Shown in pieces: positions 9,821-19,475 of a DNA stretch of 64,000 bases. A program made the translations under genes and the position numbers. Source of the DNA: Paenibacillus pini JCM 16418. GTDB lineage: Bacteria; Bacillota; Bacilli; Paenibacillales; Paenibacillaceae. The stretch covers positions 94,089 through 158,088 of the forward strand of contig NZ_BAVZ01000010.1 in assembly GCF_000576305.1 (NCBI RefSeq). Direction: 5' to 3'. Within the stretch, counting starts at the first letter, position 1. Each line of letters starts with the position of its first letter. The notes under the pieces were generated by a model, which saw nothing but the letters and a program-made list of their open reading frames with translations, searched no databases and had not been told where the DNA came from.

Positions 9821-11077
9821 ATGAATAAAATCGTTGAAAGAATAACGAAGTCTAAGGCATTATTGGCAGTAAAAGATAGTTTCTTGTCTTTAAATGCACT
9901 AACTATTGTCGGATCTTTTTTTATATTAGCAACAAATATTCCCTACAATCCTATCAATGATGTATTGCAGAATAATTTCCCGGTTCTCTTTAAAACAGTC
10001 CTTCCACACATGGCAGATTCATTTTATTTATTTATAAGTATCTATGTCGTCATATCTATTTCCTATTTTTATTCTAATAGCTTAGGTATTCTACCCATTC
10101 AATCCGCATTAATTAGTTTTTTTGTTTATTTAGTATTAACGCCATTTAACGGTGTTAATACCATTTATTTAAGTAGTGATTACAGTAATTCAAATGGAAT
10201 TTTTTTAGCAATAATTGTTGGATTAATTGTTCCCAGACTAATCAAGTGGTTATTAAAACTCAACATTTCAGTCAAGCTCCCGAATAGTGTCCCAAAAGAT
10301 GTATCTGATAACTTTTCCTCATTAATTCCCTTATTATGTATATGCTTTCTTTTAACAGCGGTAAATTTAACCTTAACTAATATTTTAGACACTGATATCT
10401 ATGCAATTTTTAATACGTTTATAGATAAACCTTTAATGTTATTTGGAACTAATATAGTGATTATTGTGTTGATAAACTTTGGAATATCCTTTTTTTGGTT
10501 TTTTGGTTTTAATGGCTCATATATCTTTAACTCAGTAATGAAACCCATATATATTTCATTATCAACGCAAAATTTAGAAAGCATTTCAAATGGAGAGGTT
10601 CCTAAGAACATCGTAACGGGAACATTTCAATCTATATTTATAAACTTGGGTGGTTGTGGATCTACTTTAGCGCTTATCATTGCTATTTTTCTCGTTTCTA
10701 GAAATGCAGGAATCAAAAAAATAGCAAAAATCGGTTTAATTCCATCCTTATTCAACATCAATGAACCGATAGTTTATAGCATTCCAATCATACTGAATTT
10801 CAAACTTTTCATTCCATTTGTGGTGTGTCCTGTCATCAATACTCTTATATCTTATTTTTCAATGAAATGGGGTTTGGTAAATATGACGAATGGTATTCAG
10901 CTTCCTTGGACGATGCCAATATTCTTTTCAGGATTTCTTGGAGTTGGCCTGTCTGGAGTGTTTTTACAGTTATTTTTATTAAGTATTAACACAATCATAT
11001 ACCTACCTTTTGTACGTAAAATGGGAAAAGAGGAAGCTCAAAATGAAAATAGCCTCCATAATAATTCCGGTTTATAA
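9821..11077 (+). CDS. Orphan PTS EIIC component, cellobiose/lactose family
   Basis: Membrane channel domain of a phosphotransferase system, 418 residues with about ten hydrophobic segments. The family is shown by the N-terminal layout (KALLAVKDSFLSLNALTIVGS) and the substrate-site segment FNINEPIVYSIPIILN. No EIIA or EIIB domain is fused or encoded nearby, so it either borrows them or transports without phosphorylation. It is the first gene of the AT-rich co-directional run and its end overlaps the glycosyltransferase start by about 35 bp, which ties it to the cluster. It could import a sugar precursor or export a glycosylated product. Confidence 0.85.
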   Translation: MNKIVERITKSKALLAVKDSFLSLNALTIVGSFFILATNIPYNPINDVLQNNFPVLFKTVLPHMADSFYLFISIYVVISISYFYSNSLGILPIQSALISFFVYLVLTPFNGVNTIYLSSDYSNSNGIFLAIIVGLIVPRLIKWLLKLNISVKLPNSVPKDVSDNFSSLIPLLCICFLLTAVNLTLTNILDTDIYAIFNTFIDKPLMLFGTNIVIIVLINFGISFFWFFGFNGSYIFNSVMKPIYISLSTQNLESISNGEVPKNIVTGTFQSIFINLGGCGSTLALIIAIFLVSRNAGIKKIAKIGLIPSLFNINEPIVYSIPIILNFKLFIPFVVCPVINTLISYFSMKWGLVNMTNGIQLPWTMPIFFSGFLGVGLSGVFLQLFLLSINTIIYLPFVRKMGKEEAQNENSLHNNSGL

Positions 11078-12353
11078 CAGACACGAGCAACTCGAGCGTT
11101 GTTTAAACTCTTTGATTGAGCAAAAAGAAATCATGTATGAAGATTTTGAAATCGTTATACATGATATGTCGGATAATTTTATTAATCAGGAATTTGTATC
11201 GCATAAAAAATTAAGTAGTGCTTGTTCAATAACCTACATCCATAACAGTAAGTCCGGCTTCAATATAAGTAATTGTCGAAATATAGCTGCGAATCATGCG
11301 GAAGGTAAATATCTTACTTTTATAGACGTAGACTTAATTGTACCAAATAATTTTATTGAGAGTTTATTGAAGAGACTCAACACAATTAGTCAGGAAAATA
11401 TTTGTTTAATACATTACATTTACGGATTTAATACGTTATTTGGATCGGAACAAGCCGATAAATTATTTCAATTAGAGCCCGGTTTTGAAAAATTTAATTG
11501 TAATTCAAATGACTATTTGGATATACGAGATGTTATTTTTTCTGATCAAGAGAATAAGTACTCCGAAATATGGGTTTTTGGATGGAGTGGGTTGATCACG
11601 TATAGTAAGAAATACTTTGTCAAACTTAATGGATTTGACGAATCCTTTGAAGGTTGGGGATCAGAAGATACGGATCTAAGCTATAGAATGTTTAAAGATG
11701 ACGTTGTATTTATTCCTACCAAGGAGATCTATGGAGTCCATATTCCACATATCCAGAATATAAGTAACAAGAATGAAAGCAATTTTATAAATAGAAAAGC
11801 TCTGCATAAAAAGTTTTTTGATGTTCGTACTGAACTGTATATGTTAACAACAGGATTATTCTATCAGAATTATTGGAATATGATTGAATCAATTACATTT
11901 GACGGCCTTAATCCTCTGTATACCGATAGTTTTATTAAGTCTATAAATTCTATGATTAGTGAAGAAAAGGAAACTTTGTGCATAGGATTAGATTCACCAT
12001 CTGCAATTTCAAAATTATCCTTCAATCATTATTTAGTTATGAATTCTAAAATGAGTGAAAGAATTTACTACTCAATAGGTGATGCTCACATTTATGAATC
12101 ACTAGGGATCTCAACAAAGTTTTCAGATGACTATTTTGATATCGTTATTTTGTTCGATAGTATTAGATTTTTCCCAAAAAGTATGTTGGCTTTGATTTTA
12201 CAAGAATGTTCAAGAATTTCAAAAAAAGTAATTAGAGTTAACACAAAAACCTTTGATAGTTATGTATTTAATTCGGGAGTCAAAAACTTGCTTGGTAATA
12301 ATGAAATTGACAATTCTATAAATGGCATTGAGGTGTATGAAAATGAATATTGA
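11043..12353 (+). CDS. GT-A glycosyltransferase (family 2 / galactosyltransferase-like)
   Basis: About 436 residues. The N-terminal GT-A fold has IASIIIPVYNRHEQLERCL and a DxD-like metal site in FIDVDLIVP. The acceptor-side motif EGWGSEDTDLSYRM is typical of the galactosyltransferase C-terminal family. The last 120 residues (from about AISKLSFNHYL) are not explained by the GT fold and weakly resemble a small Rossmann-type tail. The ATG at 11043 is chosen because AGAGGAAG lies just before it; an upstream in-frame start would overlap the EIIC gene more. The substrate is unknown. Confidence 0.82.
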   Translation: MKIASIIIPVYNRHEQLERCLNSLIEQKEIMYEDFEIVIHDMSDNFINQEFVSHKKLSSACSITYIHNSKSGFNISNCRNIAANHAEGKYLTFIDVDLIVPNNFIESLLKRLNTISQENICLIHYIYGFNTLFGSEQADKLFQLEPGFEKFNCNSNDYLDIRDVIFSDQENKYSEIWVFGWSGLITYSKKYFVKLNGFDESFEGWGSEDTDLSYRMFKDDVVFIPTKEIYGVHIPHIQNISNKNESNFINRKALHKKFFDVRTELYMLTTGLFYQNYWNMIESITFDGLNPLYTDSFIKSINSMISEEKETLCIGLDSPSAISKLSFNHYLVMNSKMSERIYYSIGDAHIYESLGISTKFSDDYFDIVILFDSIRFFPKSMLALILQECSRISKKVIRVNTKTFDSYVFNSGVKNLLGNNEIDNSINGIEVYENEY

Positions 12354-13145
12354 TCATCTAAATCAATTGTCTTTGGAAGTCAGAAGAAATGTAATAGAAT
12401 ACGCAAAAGTCGGTACGGTTTACCATTTTGGTGGTGAACTATCATGTGTTGAGATCATGGTGTACATTTATTCGGAATTTATTGGAGACTTAAATCAAAA
12501 GAAAAGAAGCCAGTTTATTATGTCAAAAGGACATTCTTGCTTCTCTTTATATTGTTTACTAGCCCAAATGGGATACTTCGATAAAGAGGAGCTTTATAGC
12601 TATAAACAATTGGATTCTGTTTTTCAAGGTCATCCAGATATGAAAAAGTCTTCCTATATTGATTTCTCCTCAGGTTCTTTAGGACAAGGTTTATCCGTTG
12701 GTGTGGGGAAGGCGCTAGCAATAGATTACATGGAGACTTAGATAAAATATATGTTCTACTTGGGGATGGAGAATTAAATGAAGGTCAGATTTGGGAGGCT
12801 GCTATGAGTGCAGCGAAGTTCAAACTAGATAATTTGGTTGCATTAGTGGACTTAAATGGTCAACAGGTTGATGGGGATACTTCCGAGGTGATGCCATTAA
12901 TACATTTAGAGGAAAAATGGAGCAGCTTTGGTTGGGATGTGGCTTTTGTAGATAATGGTCATGATTTTAATTTAATACATCAATCATTATCTCTTACAAG
13001 GGAGAAACCCATGGTAGTCATCTTAAAGACTGTGAAAGGCAAGGGTATATCCTTCATGGAATCAAATAAATTATGGCATAGTAATAAACTTGATGAAGAA
13101 CTTAAGAAAAAAGCTCTGGGGGAGGTTGGGATGAATGTTGGTTAA
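12343..13145 (+). CDS. Transketolase N-terminal subunit (frameshifted as given)
   Basis: Thiamine-diphosphate-binding half of a split transketolase. Before the break: SKGHSCFSLYCLLA, FQGHPDM and SSGSLGQGLSVGVG, which are ThDP and phosphate-binding family motifs. After it: YVLLGDGELNEGQIWEA (the GDG...N ThDP signature) and VALVDLNGQQVDGDT. The frame changes at about 12730-12735; adding one G to the GG there gives an uninterrupted protein of about 267 residues. The start at 12343 sits behind GAGGTG. Together with the next gene it would transfer two-carbon ketol units or perform related acyloin chemistry for the cluster product. Confidence 0.85.
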
Positions 13146-14094
13146 ATATGCTGATTCTTTCACAGAGTATATGAAAACGGTAATAAAAATTGCAACGGAC
13201 AATGAAAAAACGGTCGTGATTGATTGTGATTTAGGTAAATCTTTTAAAACATCTTTGTTTAGATCTAAATTTCCAGAAAGATCATTCAATTTTGGTGTAG
13301 CTGAACAAAATGCCTTTTCAGCTGCAGCAGGACTAGCAAGTCAAGGATTTAATCCAATAGTTCAAACGTTTTCTGTATTTGCGTCTACGAGAGCTCTGGA
13401 TCAATTTCGAAATAGTATTTGCTATACCAACCAGAATGTTCTAGTCGTTGGTGCGAAATCAAGTATTTCTGACCCTTCGGCTGGAGCAACACATCAGTCG
13501 ATAGATGATGTTGGCATTCTTTCTTCTATACCAAATTTGCAAATCTATAGCCCTGCTTCAATTGTTGACTTGATTGAGTTAACCGAGATGCTAGCTCATG
13601 TATCCGGCCCTAAATATATGAGAATTGAAAATACAATAGTGGATGAAATCTCCATAGATCCAACCTTTAAAAGCGAATCATTAGATTTCTATGCAAACCG
13701 TAATCAGTACAAAGTTTTGATCATATCAACCGGAAGCTTTGTTGAGACTTCTATAAATGTAATGGGGATTTTAGAGAATAACTATGGCATACCAACCGCC
13801 GTAATCAATCTCAAACGGTTAAAACCATTAGATATAAATGTATTGGAACGTTTTATAAGTCATGAATTAAATCTGATTGTTGTAGAGCCACTCAATACTA
13901 CTAACGGATTAGGGGCACAAATTTCAAAAATGTTGTTCGAATCATCTATCTATCATTATATAACTAATTTTACGAATATAGGATTTCACGATATCTTTAC
14001 ACAATCCGGTGATATGTCAAGCTTATTGGAATTATATCAGTTGGACGAACGGGCAATTTTAAGAACCATTCTGAAATCATTGGGGGAATACTAA
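13135..14094 (+). CDS. Transketolase C-terminal subunit
   Basis: 319 residues carrying the pyrimidine-binding domain (FNFGVAEQNAFSAAAGLASQG with the catalytic Glu) and the C-terminal transketolase domain (NLIVVEPLNTTNGLGAQ). It overlaps the N-terminal subunit gene by 11 bp, as in other split transketolases, so the two should form one heteromeric enzyme. Split versions are frequent in archaea and in natural-product pathways; the position between a glycosyltransferase and an ATP-grasp ligase argues for specialised rather than central metabolism here. Confidence 0.9.
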   Translation: MLVKYADSFTEYMKTVIKIATDNEKTVVIDCDLGKSFKTSLFRSKFPERSFNFGVAEQNAFSAAAGLASQGFNPIVQTFSVFASTRALDQFRNSICYTNQNVLVVGAKSSISDPSAGATHQSIDDVGILSSIPNLQIYSPASIVDLIELTEMLAHVSGPKYMRIENTIVDEISIDPTFKSESLDFYANRNQYKVLIISTGSFVETSINVMGILENNYGIPTAVINLKRLKPLDINVLERFISHELNLIVVEPLNTTNGLGAQISKMLFESSIYHYITNFTNIGFHDIFTQSGDMSSLLELYQLDERAILRTILKSLGEY

Positions 14095-14994
14095 ATGGGC
14101 GGTTTAGGCATTGTCTATGGTGGGCAGTCAATTGAAAGCGATTACTCTCGAAAAGCGCTGGAATATTTAGAAAGTCAAATTAGCGGGAAACTAAATTATC
14201 AAAAATATGATATATCAGAGTTCCTATATAATCAGAAGAATTTAGATGAATTAGAGAGTGATTTGAAATATTTTAGCTTAGTCTATGGAAGTCCTGGTCA
14301 AGAGGGGATTATCCAAGGGCTTTTGAATATGAAAGGAATTGAATTTATAGGATCTGATCAATTTTCCAGCTCATTAGTGAAGAACAAGAAATTCAGTAAA
14401 GATATTGCATTTCTTAATCATTATTATACGCCTAAATATACTCTGATTTGTTCAGATGACAATGTAAGTGATAAATTGCATGGATTTAATTATCCGCTTG
14501 TCGTCAAGCCAAATAAGATGGGCGGATTAAGCTTGGGAATCTCAGTCTGTTATTCAGAAGAAGAAATATATGAGGGTATCAAGGAAGCATTAAAATACGA
14601 TTATGAAATCCTTATTGAAGAATATGTTGAGGGAACAGAGTATACAGCTTGTGTTATTAAAAGAAACGGTTCATATATCGTATTACCATTAATAGAAGTT
14701 ATGAAAGAAGAAAATATGTCGGGAAGTAAAGAAAAAATTAACGGGAAACGAAAACTCAAGATTGATCCGCCTATTGATGAAATGTTAGAAACTAGAATTG
14801 GAAATATGGTTCTTGAATTATTCAAACTTTTCAACATGAAGGACTTTGGTTATTTTGATCTGATCGTCAACAACGAGGAGGTATTTTTCATTGAGGCGGG
14901 TGCTGTACCTGGATTTACAGAGAACAGTAATATACCACAGTTATTAAGATATACGAATATAACAGTGGAAGATTTTTTGTCAGAATACATTTGA
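14095..14994 (+). CDS. Divergent D-Ala-D-Ala-ligase-like ATP-grasp enzyme
   Basis: 299 residues, related to Ddl: N-terminal GIVYGGQSIESDYS, ATP site YPLVVKPNKMGGLSLGIS, EEYVEGTEYTACVI, and C-terminal DFGYFDLIV...FFIEAGAVPGFTE. By comparison with the intact ddl at 8513, the Arg of GYSRIDF aligns with Tyr and the Asn of IEANTLPG aligns with Gly, so catalytic and metal-site positions differ. It probably joins an amino acid or other carboxylate to an amine with ATP, rather than making D-Ala-D-Ala. It starts directly after the stop of the transketolase gene and is translationally coupled. Confidence 0.82.
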   Translation: MGGLGIVYGGQSIESDYSRKALEYLESQISGKLNYQKYDISEFLYNQKNLDELESDLKYFSLVYGSPGQEGIIQGLLNMKGIEFIGSDQFSSSLVKNKKFSKDIAFLNHYYTPKYTLICSDDNVSDKLHGFNYPLVVKPNKMGGLSLGISVCYSEEEIYEGIKEALKYDYEILIEEYVEGTEYTACVIKRNGSYIVLPLIEVMKEENMSGSKEKINGKRKLKIDPPIDEMLETRIGNMVLELFKLFNMKDFGYFDLIVNNEEVFFIEAGAVPGFTENSNIPQLLRYTNITVEDFLSEYI

Positions 14995-15010
14995 ATAGGA
15001 GAGGTGTGTA

Positions 15011-16030
15011 ATGGATAAAAACACTTGTTTTGCAATGATAACGCCAGATGCATTGATAAGAGGCAAAACAGAAGAAGTCATTGATTATTTATTGGATAAA
15101 AATATTCAGATCAAAAATTTTTTGATAAAAAAACTATCGGAAAGAGAAATAGAAGAGGTTTATAAATTAACATATTTAGAGAAAGTGGAAAGTTTCAAAA
15201 GAACACACTGGTGGCTAACCAAAGAAACATACGCTCACTATCCAGCAATATTACTTCTATTGGAAACCAATAATCTGCCCGATGGTTACGATAACCTGCC
15301 TTTATATATTAAGTCCTTTAAGGGGAAGTCAGATCCTTATCGTAATGATGAGCATAATTCTTTGAGATATAGAATTGGTAGTTTAAGTAAGACATTAGCG
15401 TTGTTTCACAGCTCTGATGATCTTAGTTCGAGCGAACGAGAATCTTCCATATTTTTTAATAAAGGGTTTCTCAACAAAGGAAACATCCATGCAATCTATT
15501 CAAAAGAATATATTTTAGAAAGCCTCCAATTCACTGATTATCAAGAAACATCATTATATGATTCACTTTATAAGATAAAAAAAAGGGTGCTCTATAAACT
15601 TAATTACTATTTAGAGTCCAGTTCAAATAACATATGGTCAAATATTCATAATCAGTTGGTGAATCTATATGATCAAATTGAAGCTAACACAAACATGAAT
15701 TTTATAGAGCAACATATGTATTACAAGAAATTTCTTGAGGAAGAAAAGAAAATTATGTATTCCAATCAAGCCATAGTAATAGAAATCATTCAAAAATTAC
15801 TCATTCATGAAAAGGGAAATATTGAGAATGAGATCTTCTTAAAGGAATTATATTCATTATATATAATACTGCTCACACTTAGTGATTTTGAAAACTTCCC
15901 GAAAGTGGATTTTGAAGAGTTAGAGGTCATTTCTAGTAGTCAAAACATTTATATTACAACGTGGGAAAAAATCTTATTAAAGAATCTATTGTTTTTTTAT
16001 GTACATGAAGGAGGAGAAAAAAATGTCTAA
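15011..16030 (+). CDS. Nucleoside-diphosphate-kinase-like domain protein 1
   Basis: 339 residues. Residues about 5-165 follow the NDK family: CFAMITPDALIRG (family IKPDxVxRG), a LSEREIEEVYK helix, and LFHSSDDLSSSERESSIFF, which matches the active-site segment IHGSDSxESAExEIxLFF with the catalytic His kept. The Lys of KPD is Thr here. About 170 residues of helical C-terminal extension have no family I recognise, and the domain carries insertions. It shares this whole architecture with the gene at 17601. It may be a phosphotransferase acting on a cluster intermediate, or a binding protein. Confidence 0.62.
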   Translation: MDKNTCFAMITPDALIRGKTEEVIDYLLDKNIQIKNFLIKKLSEREIEEVYKLTYLEKVESFKRTHWWLTKETYAHYPAILLLLETNNLPDGYDNLPLYIKSFKGKSDPYRNDEHNSLRYRIGSLSKTLALFHSSDDLSSSERESSIFFNKGFLNKGNIHAIYSKEYILESLQFTDYQETSLYDSLYKIKKRVLYKLNYYLESSSNNIWSNIHNQLVNLYDQIEANTNMNFIEQHMYYKKFLEEEKKIMYSNQAIVIEIIQKLLIHEKGNIENEIFLKELYSLYIILLTLSDFENFPKVDFEELEVISSSQNIYITTWEKILLKNLLFFYVHEGGEKNV

Positions 16031-16644
16031 CGCTTCTAAAATATTTTTTGATAGATATTCAAAAAAAATATGATATTACATTTGTTAATAATTATTTTAA
16101 TAAAAATCATAAATGGATCTTGAATAATCTTCCGGATCTTTCAAATCAATCAGTTTTAGATATCGGATGTGGACCAGCAGATTTACTTTCTAACATAAGT
16201 CAAATTTATCCAAATGGAAATTATAACGGAATTGATATTTCAGATTCTATGATCGAAAAGGCAAGATCAAAGTTTAAAAATGAGGAAAATTTTATAGTAG
16301 GCGATTCGCATTCACTTCCTTATAAAAATGATCGTTTTGACATCATCATCAATACGATATCATTCCATCATTATGAACAGCCCGACAAGGTAATTAGTGA
16401 AATGTATCGAGTTCTTAAACCAGGGGGAAGATTACTTCTACTTGACAGTATACGTGATCCATTTTTCATCAGTATTTTACCATGGTATTGGGATATTAAG
16501 GAGCGAAAGTATCTATATACAAAGCATCTAACATCAAAAGAGTTCAGATCGCTTTTTGAGAATTCTCCATTTCAAAAATATAATCAAAAAAAGTATTACA
16601 GAGCTTCCCCTGTTATTCATTTACTAACTGTGGCAGAAAAATAA
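16023..16644 (+). CDS. SAM-dependent methyltransferase (frameshift at an A8 tract)
   Basis: Class I methyltransferase of about 207 residues. SAM-site motif I is VLDIGCGPADLL; then NGIDISDSMIEKA, then IINTISFHHYEQPDKVISEM and VLKPGGRLLLLD. The ATG at 16023 has a strong GGAGGAG site and gives an N-terminus MSNASKIFFDRYSKK typical of the family, but the frame breaks in A8 at 16061-16068. With seven A the reading continues as KKYDITFVNN. A TTG at 16048 could start a shorter in-frame product. It overlaps the preceding gene by 8 bp. The substrate is unknown. Confidence 0.82.
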
Positions 16645-16656
16645 AGGAGGCTTCAT

Positions 16657-17600
16657 ATGAAAAATGTATTTTTCGACAGTAAACTAACAACTATAGAAGA
16701 AGCCAAAATACCTATCAATAGTCTTGCTTTTACTTTAGGGGCTTCGGTCTTCGAGGCAGTACGAGTCTTTTATAGAAAGAACAATGATGACTATATTCTA
16801 CTAAATGTAAAAAAACATGTAGAAAGATTATTTCAATCCATGAAGTTAATGAGAATGTATCCATCTTTTAATAAAAATGATGTGGTACATGGAATAGAAC
16901 AATTGATATCTGAGTGCAATACGAAGAACAATGGGTATATCCGAATAACTGCTTATGTAAATTCTCCATCACCCGGAAGCTCTGTATATGATCCAAAGAA
17001 TGTAACGACAATGTTTTGCATTACTTACATGGAAAAAGGTCAACTTCCAGAGTATCTTGAGGGTATTCATTGTTGTACCTCTTCATGGACAAGAATATCA
17101 GATAACGTTCTTCCACCCAGAGCTAAATCTGCATGTAACTACGAGAATACGCGCTTAGCTGGCTTTGAAGCATTATAAATGGCTATGATAATGCTATTTT
17201 GCTCAATCCGCAAGGAAAGGTGAGTGAAGCAGCCGAATCAGCAATATTTTTTATTGATGATGAAATGACTATGCATACACCATCAGCTACAAGTGGAATC
17301 TTGGAAAGCATAAATAGAAGCATGATTATTAATATCTGCAAAAATCAATTGAATCTAAAATGTTTAGAGAGGGAAGTGGATAGAACAGAATTATATTTGG
17401 CATCAGAAGTTTTTCTTTGCAATACGGCAAAACTTATTCAGCCCGTTTTAAGTATAGATCGACTCTCAATAGGTGAAGGAAAAGTTGGAGATATTACGTC
17501 TACAATCTGGAAAGAGTATCTAAAAGTTAGCGATAACGAGAACGAGAACAATTCTTCGTTATATTTTGAGCAGTCTTTGATTATCAAAGGAAGAAGCTAA
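16657..17600 (+). CDS. Class IV PLP aminotransferase (frameshifted as given)
   Basis: Fold-type IV aminotransferase (branched-chain / D-amino-acid aminotransferase / ADC-lyase family), about 314 residues if joined. The first part has SLAFTLGASVFEAVRV and the PLP-lysine region PRAKSACNYENTRLAG. The second has NPQGKVSEAAESAIFFI and TPSATSGILESINR (PLP phosphate contacts). The frame changes at 17172-17179; one added base gives a continuous EAL-NGYDNAILLNPQG. It has the GGAGG site before 16657 and ends directly at the next start. It could supply or consume an amino group on a cluster intermediate; D-amino-acid specificity cannot be read off. Confidence 0.85.
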
Positions 17601-18611
17601 ATGAATAAAGACCTAGTAACCATTGATATAGACGAGTCGAAACATATTAGTTTTATCATGTTTACGCCAGATGCATTACTGCAAAATGCCCATTTGACGA
17701 TCATAAATGACCTCAATTTAAGTATATTGTTATTTAAATTTGTGAACATATCGCGTACAAAAGCTGAACAAGTTTATCAAAAGGAACTTATTACGAATAA
17801 TATAACCTCTTGGTGGATAAAGGACAAAATTTTTACTAAAGGTCTTTGTTGTGTATTGCTGGTTAAAGGGAATTTTCCCGCGGAATATAACTCCTTATGC
17901 GAATATTTGTTAACTAGAAAGGGAAAATCAGATCCTTTATTAAGAGACGCAGGGACAATACGAGATATGTATAGAGTTTCCAATAAATCATTTGGGTTTA
18001 TGCATAGTTCTGATGATATCAATAATGCAATATATGAGGCATCTGTATTTTTTACTATGGATGAGATAAAGAAAGCTTTATTTTCTAAGAATAGTGAACA
18101 TCATTTAGAAGTTTACAGTAACTGCTTAAAAGAAGAGTCTATATTTTTATCATACTACCATGTTATTTATCGGATTAAAGAAATCCTGTTAAAAGAATTT
18201 AAGCATACGTTCCCAGAGTTTTATACAGAGCATACAACTCTTTTTCATCTAATTTTGGATATTTATTCAGAAGCTAAAGACATTACAAAAAGAAAATTAT
18301 CGTTTTATGAAGAAAGAATTCTTATATCTAGGCTTCTTAGCAAAGAGAGAGAAATTCTAGAAAAAGTGCTTCTAGATAAGCTCGTTCATGATGACTTAAT
18401 TATAATGATGAATGATTTAAGCAGCTGTATTACGCACATGCGAAAAGATGCACTTATATTACTTTTAGATCTTTTGTCCAATGAAAAAAAGTACTCAGAG
18501 CTTGATTTTGATTTATTAAAAAAGCTGTTAAATAGAATTCCCATTTACCTTGATCCGTGGGATGAATTGTTATTGGAATCATCTTTATTTTTTTATGAAA
18601 TTTTAGAATAA
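17601..18611 (+). CDS. Nucleoside-diphosphate-kinase-like domain protein 2
   Basis: 336 residues, paralogous to the protein at 15011. NDK-like signatures are SFIMFTPDALLQN (Thr again in place of the KPD Lys), a YLLTRKGKSDPL segment, and FGFMHSSDDINNAIYEASVFF with the catalytic-type His. Both proteins end in a related segment, Y-x-DPWDELLLES-LFFY here and TTWEKILLKN-LFFY in the first. It starts right after the aminotransferase stop. Two diverged copies in one operon suggest a heteromer or two successive phosphoryl transfers; this is inference. Confidence 0.6.
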   Translation: MNKDLVTIDIDESKHISFIMFTPDALLQNAHLTIINDLNLSILLFKFVNISRTKAEQVYQKELITNNITSWWIKDKIFTKGLCCVLLVKGNFPAEYNSLCEYLLTRKGKSDPLLRDAGTIRDMYRVSNKSFGFMHSSDDINNAIYEASVFFTMDEIKKALFSKNSEHHLEVYSNCLKEESIFLSYYHVIYRIKEILLKEFKHTFPEFYTEHTTLFHLILDIYSEAKDITKRKLSFYEERILISRLLSKEREILEKVLLDKLVHDDLIIMMNDLSSCITHMRKDALILLLDLLSNEKKYSELDFDLLKKLLNRIPIYLDPWDELLLESSLFFYEILE

Positions 18612-18632
18612 GTATGATTAGGAGGAGATATT

Positions 18633-19445
18633 TTGAATATTCGTTTTCTGGGAACAGGCGCAGCCGAAGGTGTTCCAGCCCCATTTTGCTTATGTGAGGG
18701 TTGCAAAATAGCAAGGGAACATCAGGGGAAGAATGTAAGAAAAAGAAGTTCTATTCTGATCAATGATGAGTTTTTAATTGATATTGGCCCGGATTTTGTA
18801 TCATCTATTAATAATCAAGATATTTCTGGCGAGAAGATTAAAATTATTTGTGTAACTCATGCTCATTTTGATCATTTTTATCCAGAGAATTTAGAAATAA
18901 GATCAAAAAGATATGTTCCAAATCCGCCGGAACAATGCACTCTTATTGGTAACTCGTCAGTCATGTATAAATTAAATATGTTGGGTTATACAAATAGCGC
19001 ATTGCACTTAGATAAAATAAATATTGAGTTTTATAGATCCATTCATTTGGGAGAATACCTTATTACACCGATTGAGGCGAACCATGCTAAGGAGTATGGA
19101 GCTGCATGTAATTTCCTGATTGAACATTATGGCAAAGTTCTGCTTTATGCTTCTGACACGGGACTTTACTCTCAAAGAACCTTGGATTTTTTATCAAATA
19201 AAAATATTGATATTCTTATCATGGAGTGCACTAATGTATTGGGGGAAACGGGTTCATCACATTTAAATATAGAAATGTTTAATGAACAGGTTAACAGACT
19301 TAACGAATTAAATGCCTTTAATCGCGGCTGCAAATTTTATGCTACTCATTTCAGCCATTCAGAGTTGTTAGAATACAAGGATTTAAAAAAATTAATGAAT
19401 GATCATAATATCGAACCAGCGTTTGACGGATTATTAATTAGTTAA
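18633..19445 (+). CDS. PhnP-like metallo-beta-lactamase-fold hydrolase
   Basis: 270 residues. N-terminal RFLGTGAAEGVPAPFCLCEGC carries the Cys pair characteristic of PhnP-type phosphodiesterases; then KNVRKRSSILI, DIGPDFV, the metal motif THAHFDHF, and later SDTGLYS and ECTN, then a distal His in THFSHSE. Family members cleave cyclic phosphodiesters such as phosphoribosyl 1,2-cyclic phosphate. The start is TTG behind AGGAGGAG. No other phosphonate genes are near, so it probably serves a cluster-specific phosphate ester. Confidence 0.82.
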   Translation: MNIRFLGTGAAEGVPAPFCLCEGCKIAREHQGKNVRKRSSILINDEFLIDIGPDFVSSINNQDISGEKIKIICVTHAHFDHFYPENLEIRSKRYVPNPPEQCTLIGNSSVMYKLNMLGYTNSALHLDKINIEFYRSIHLGEYLITPIEANHAKEYGAACNFLIEHYGKVLLYASDTGLYSQRTLDFLSNKNIDILIMECTNVLGETGSSHLNIEMFNEQVNRLNELNAFNRGCKFYATHFSHSELLEYKDLKKLMNDHNIEPAFDGLLIS

Positions 19446-19475
19446 ATTCAATATAACGGGGAAAGGGGTGCTCTA

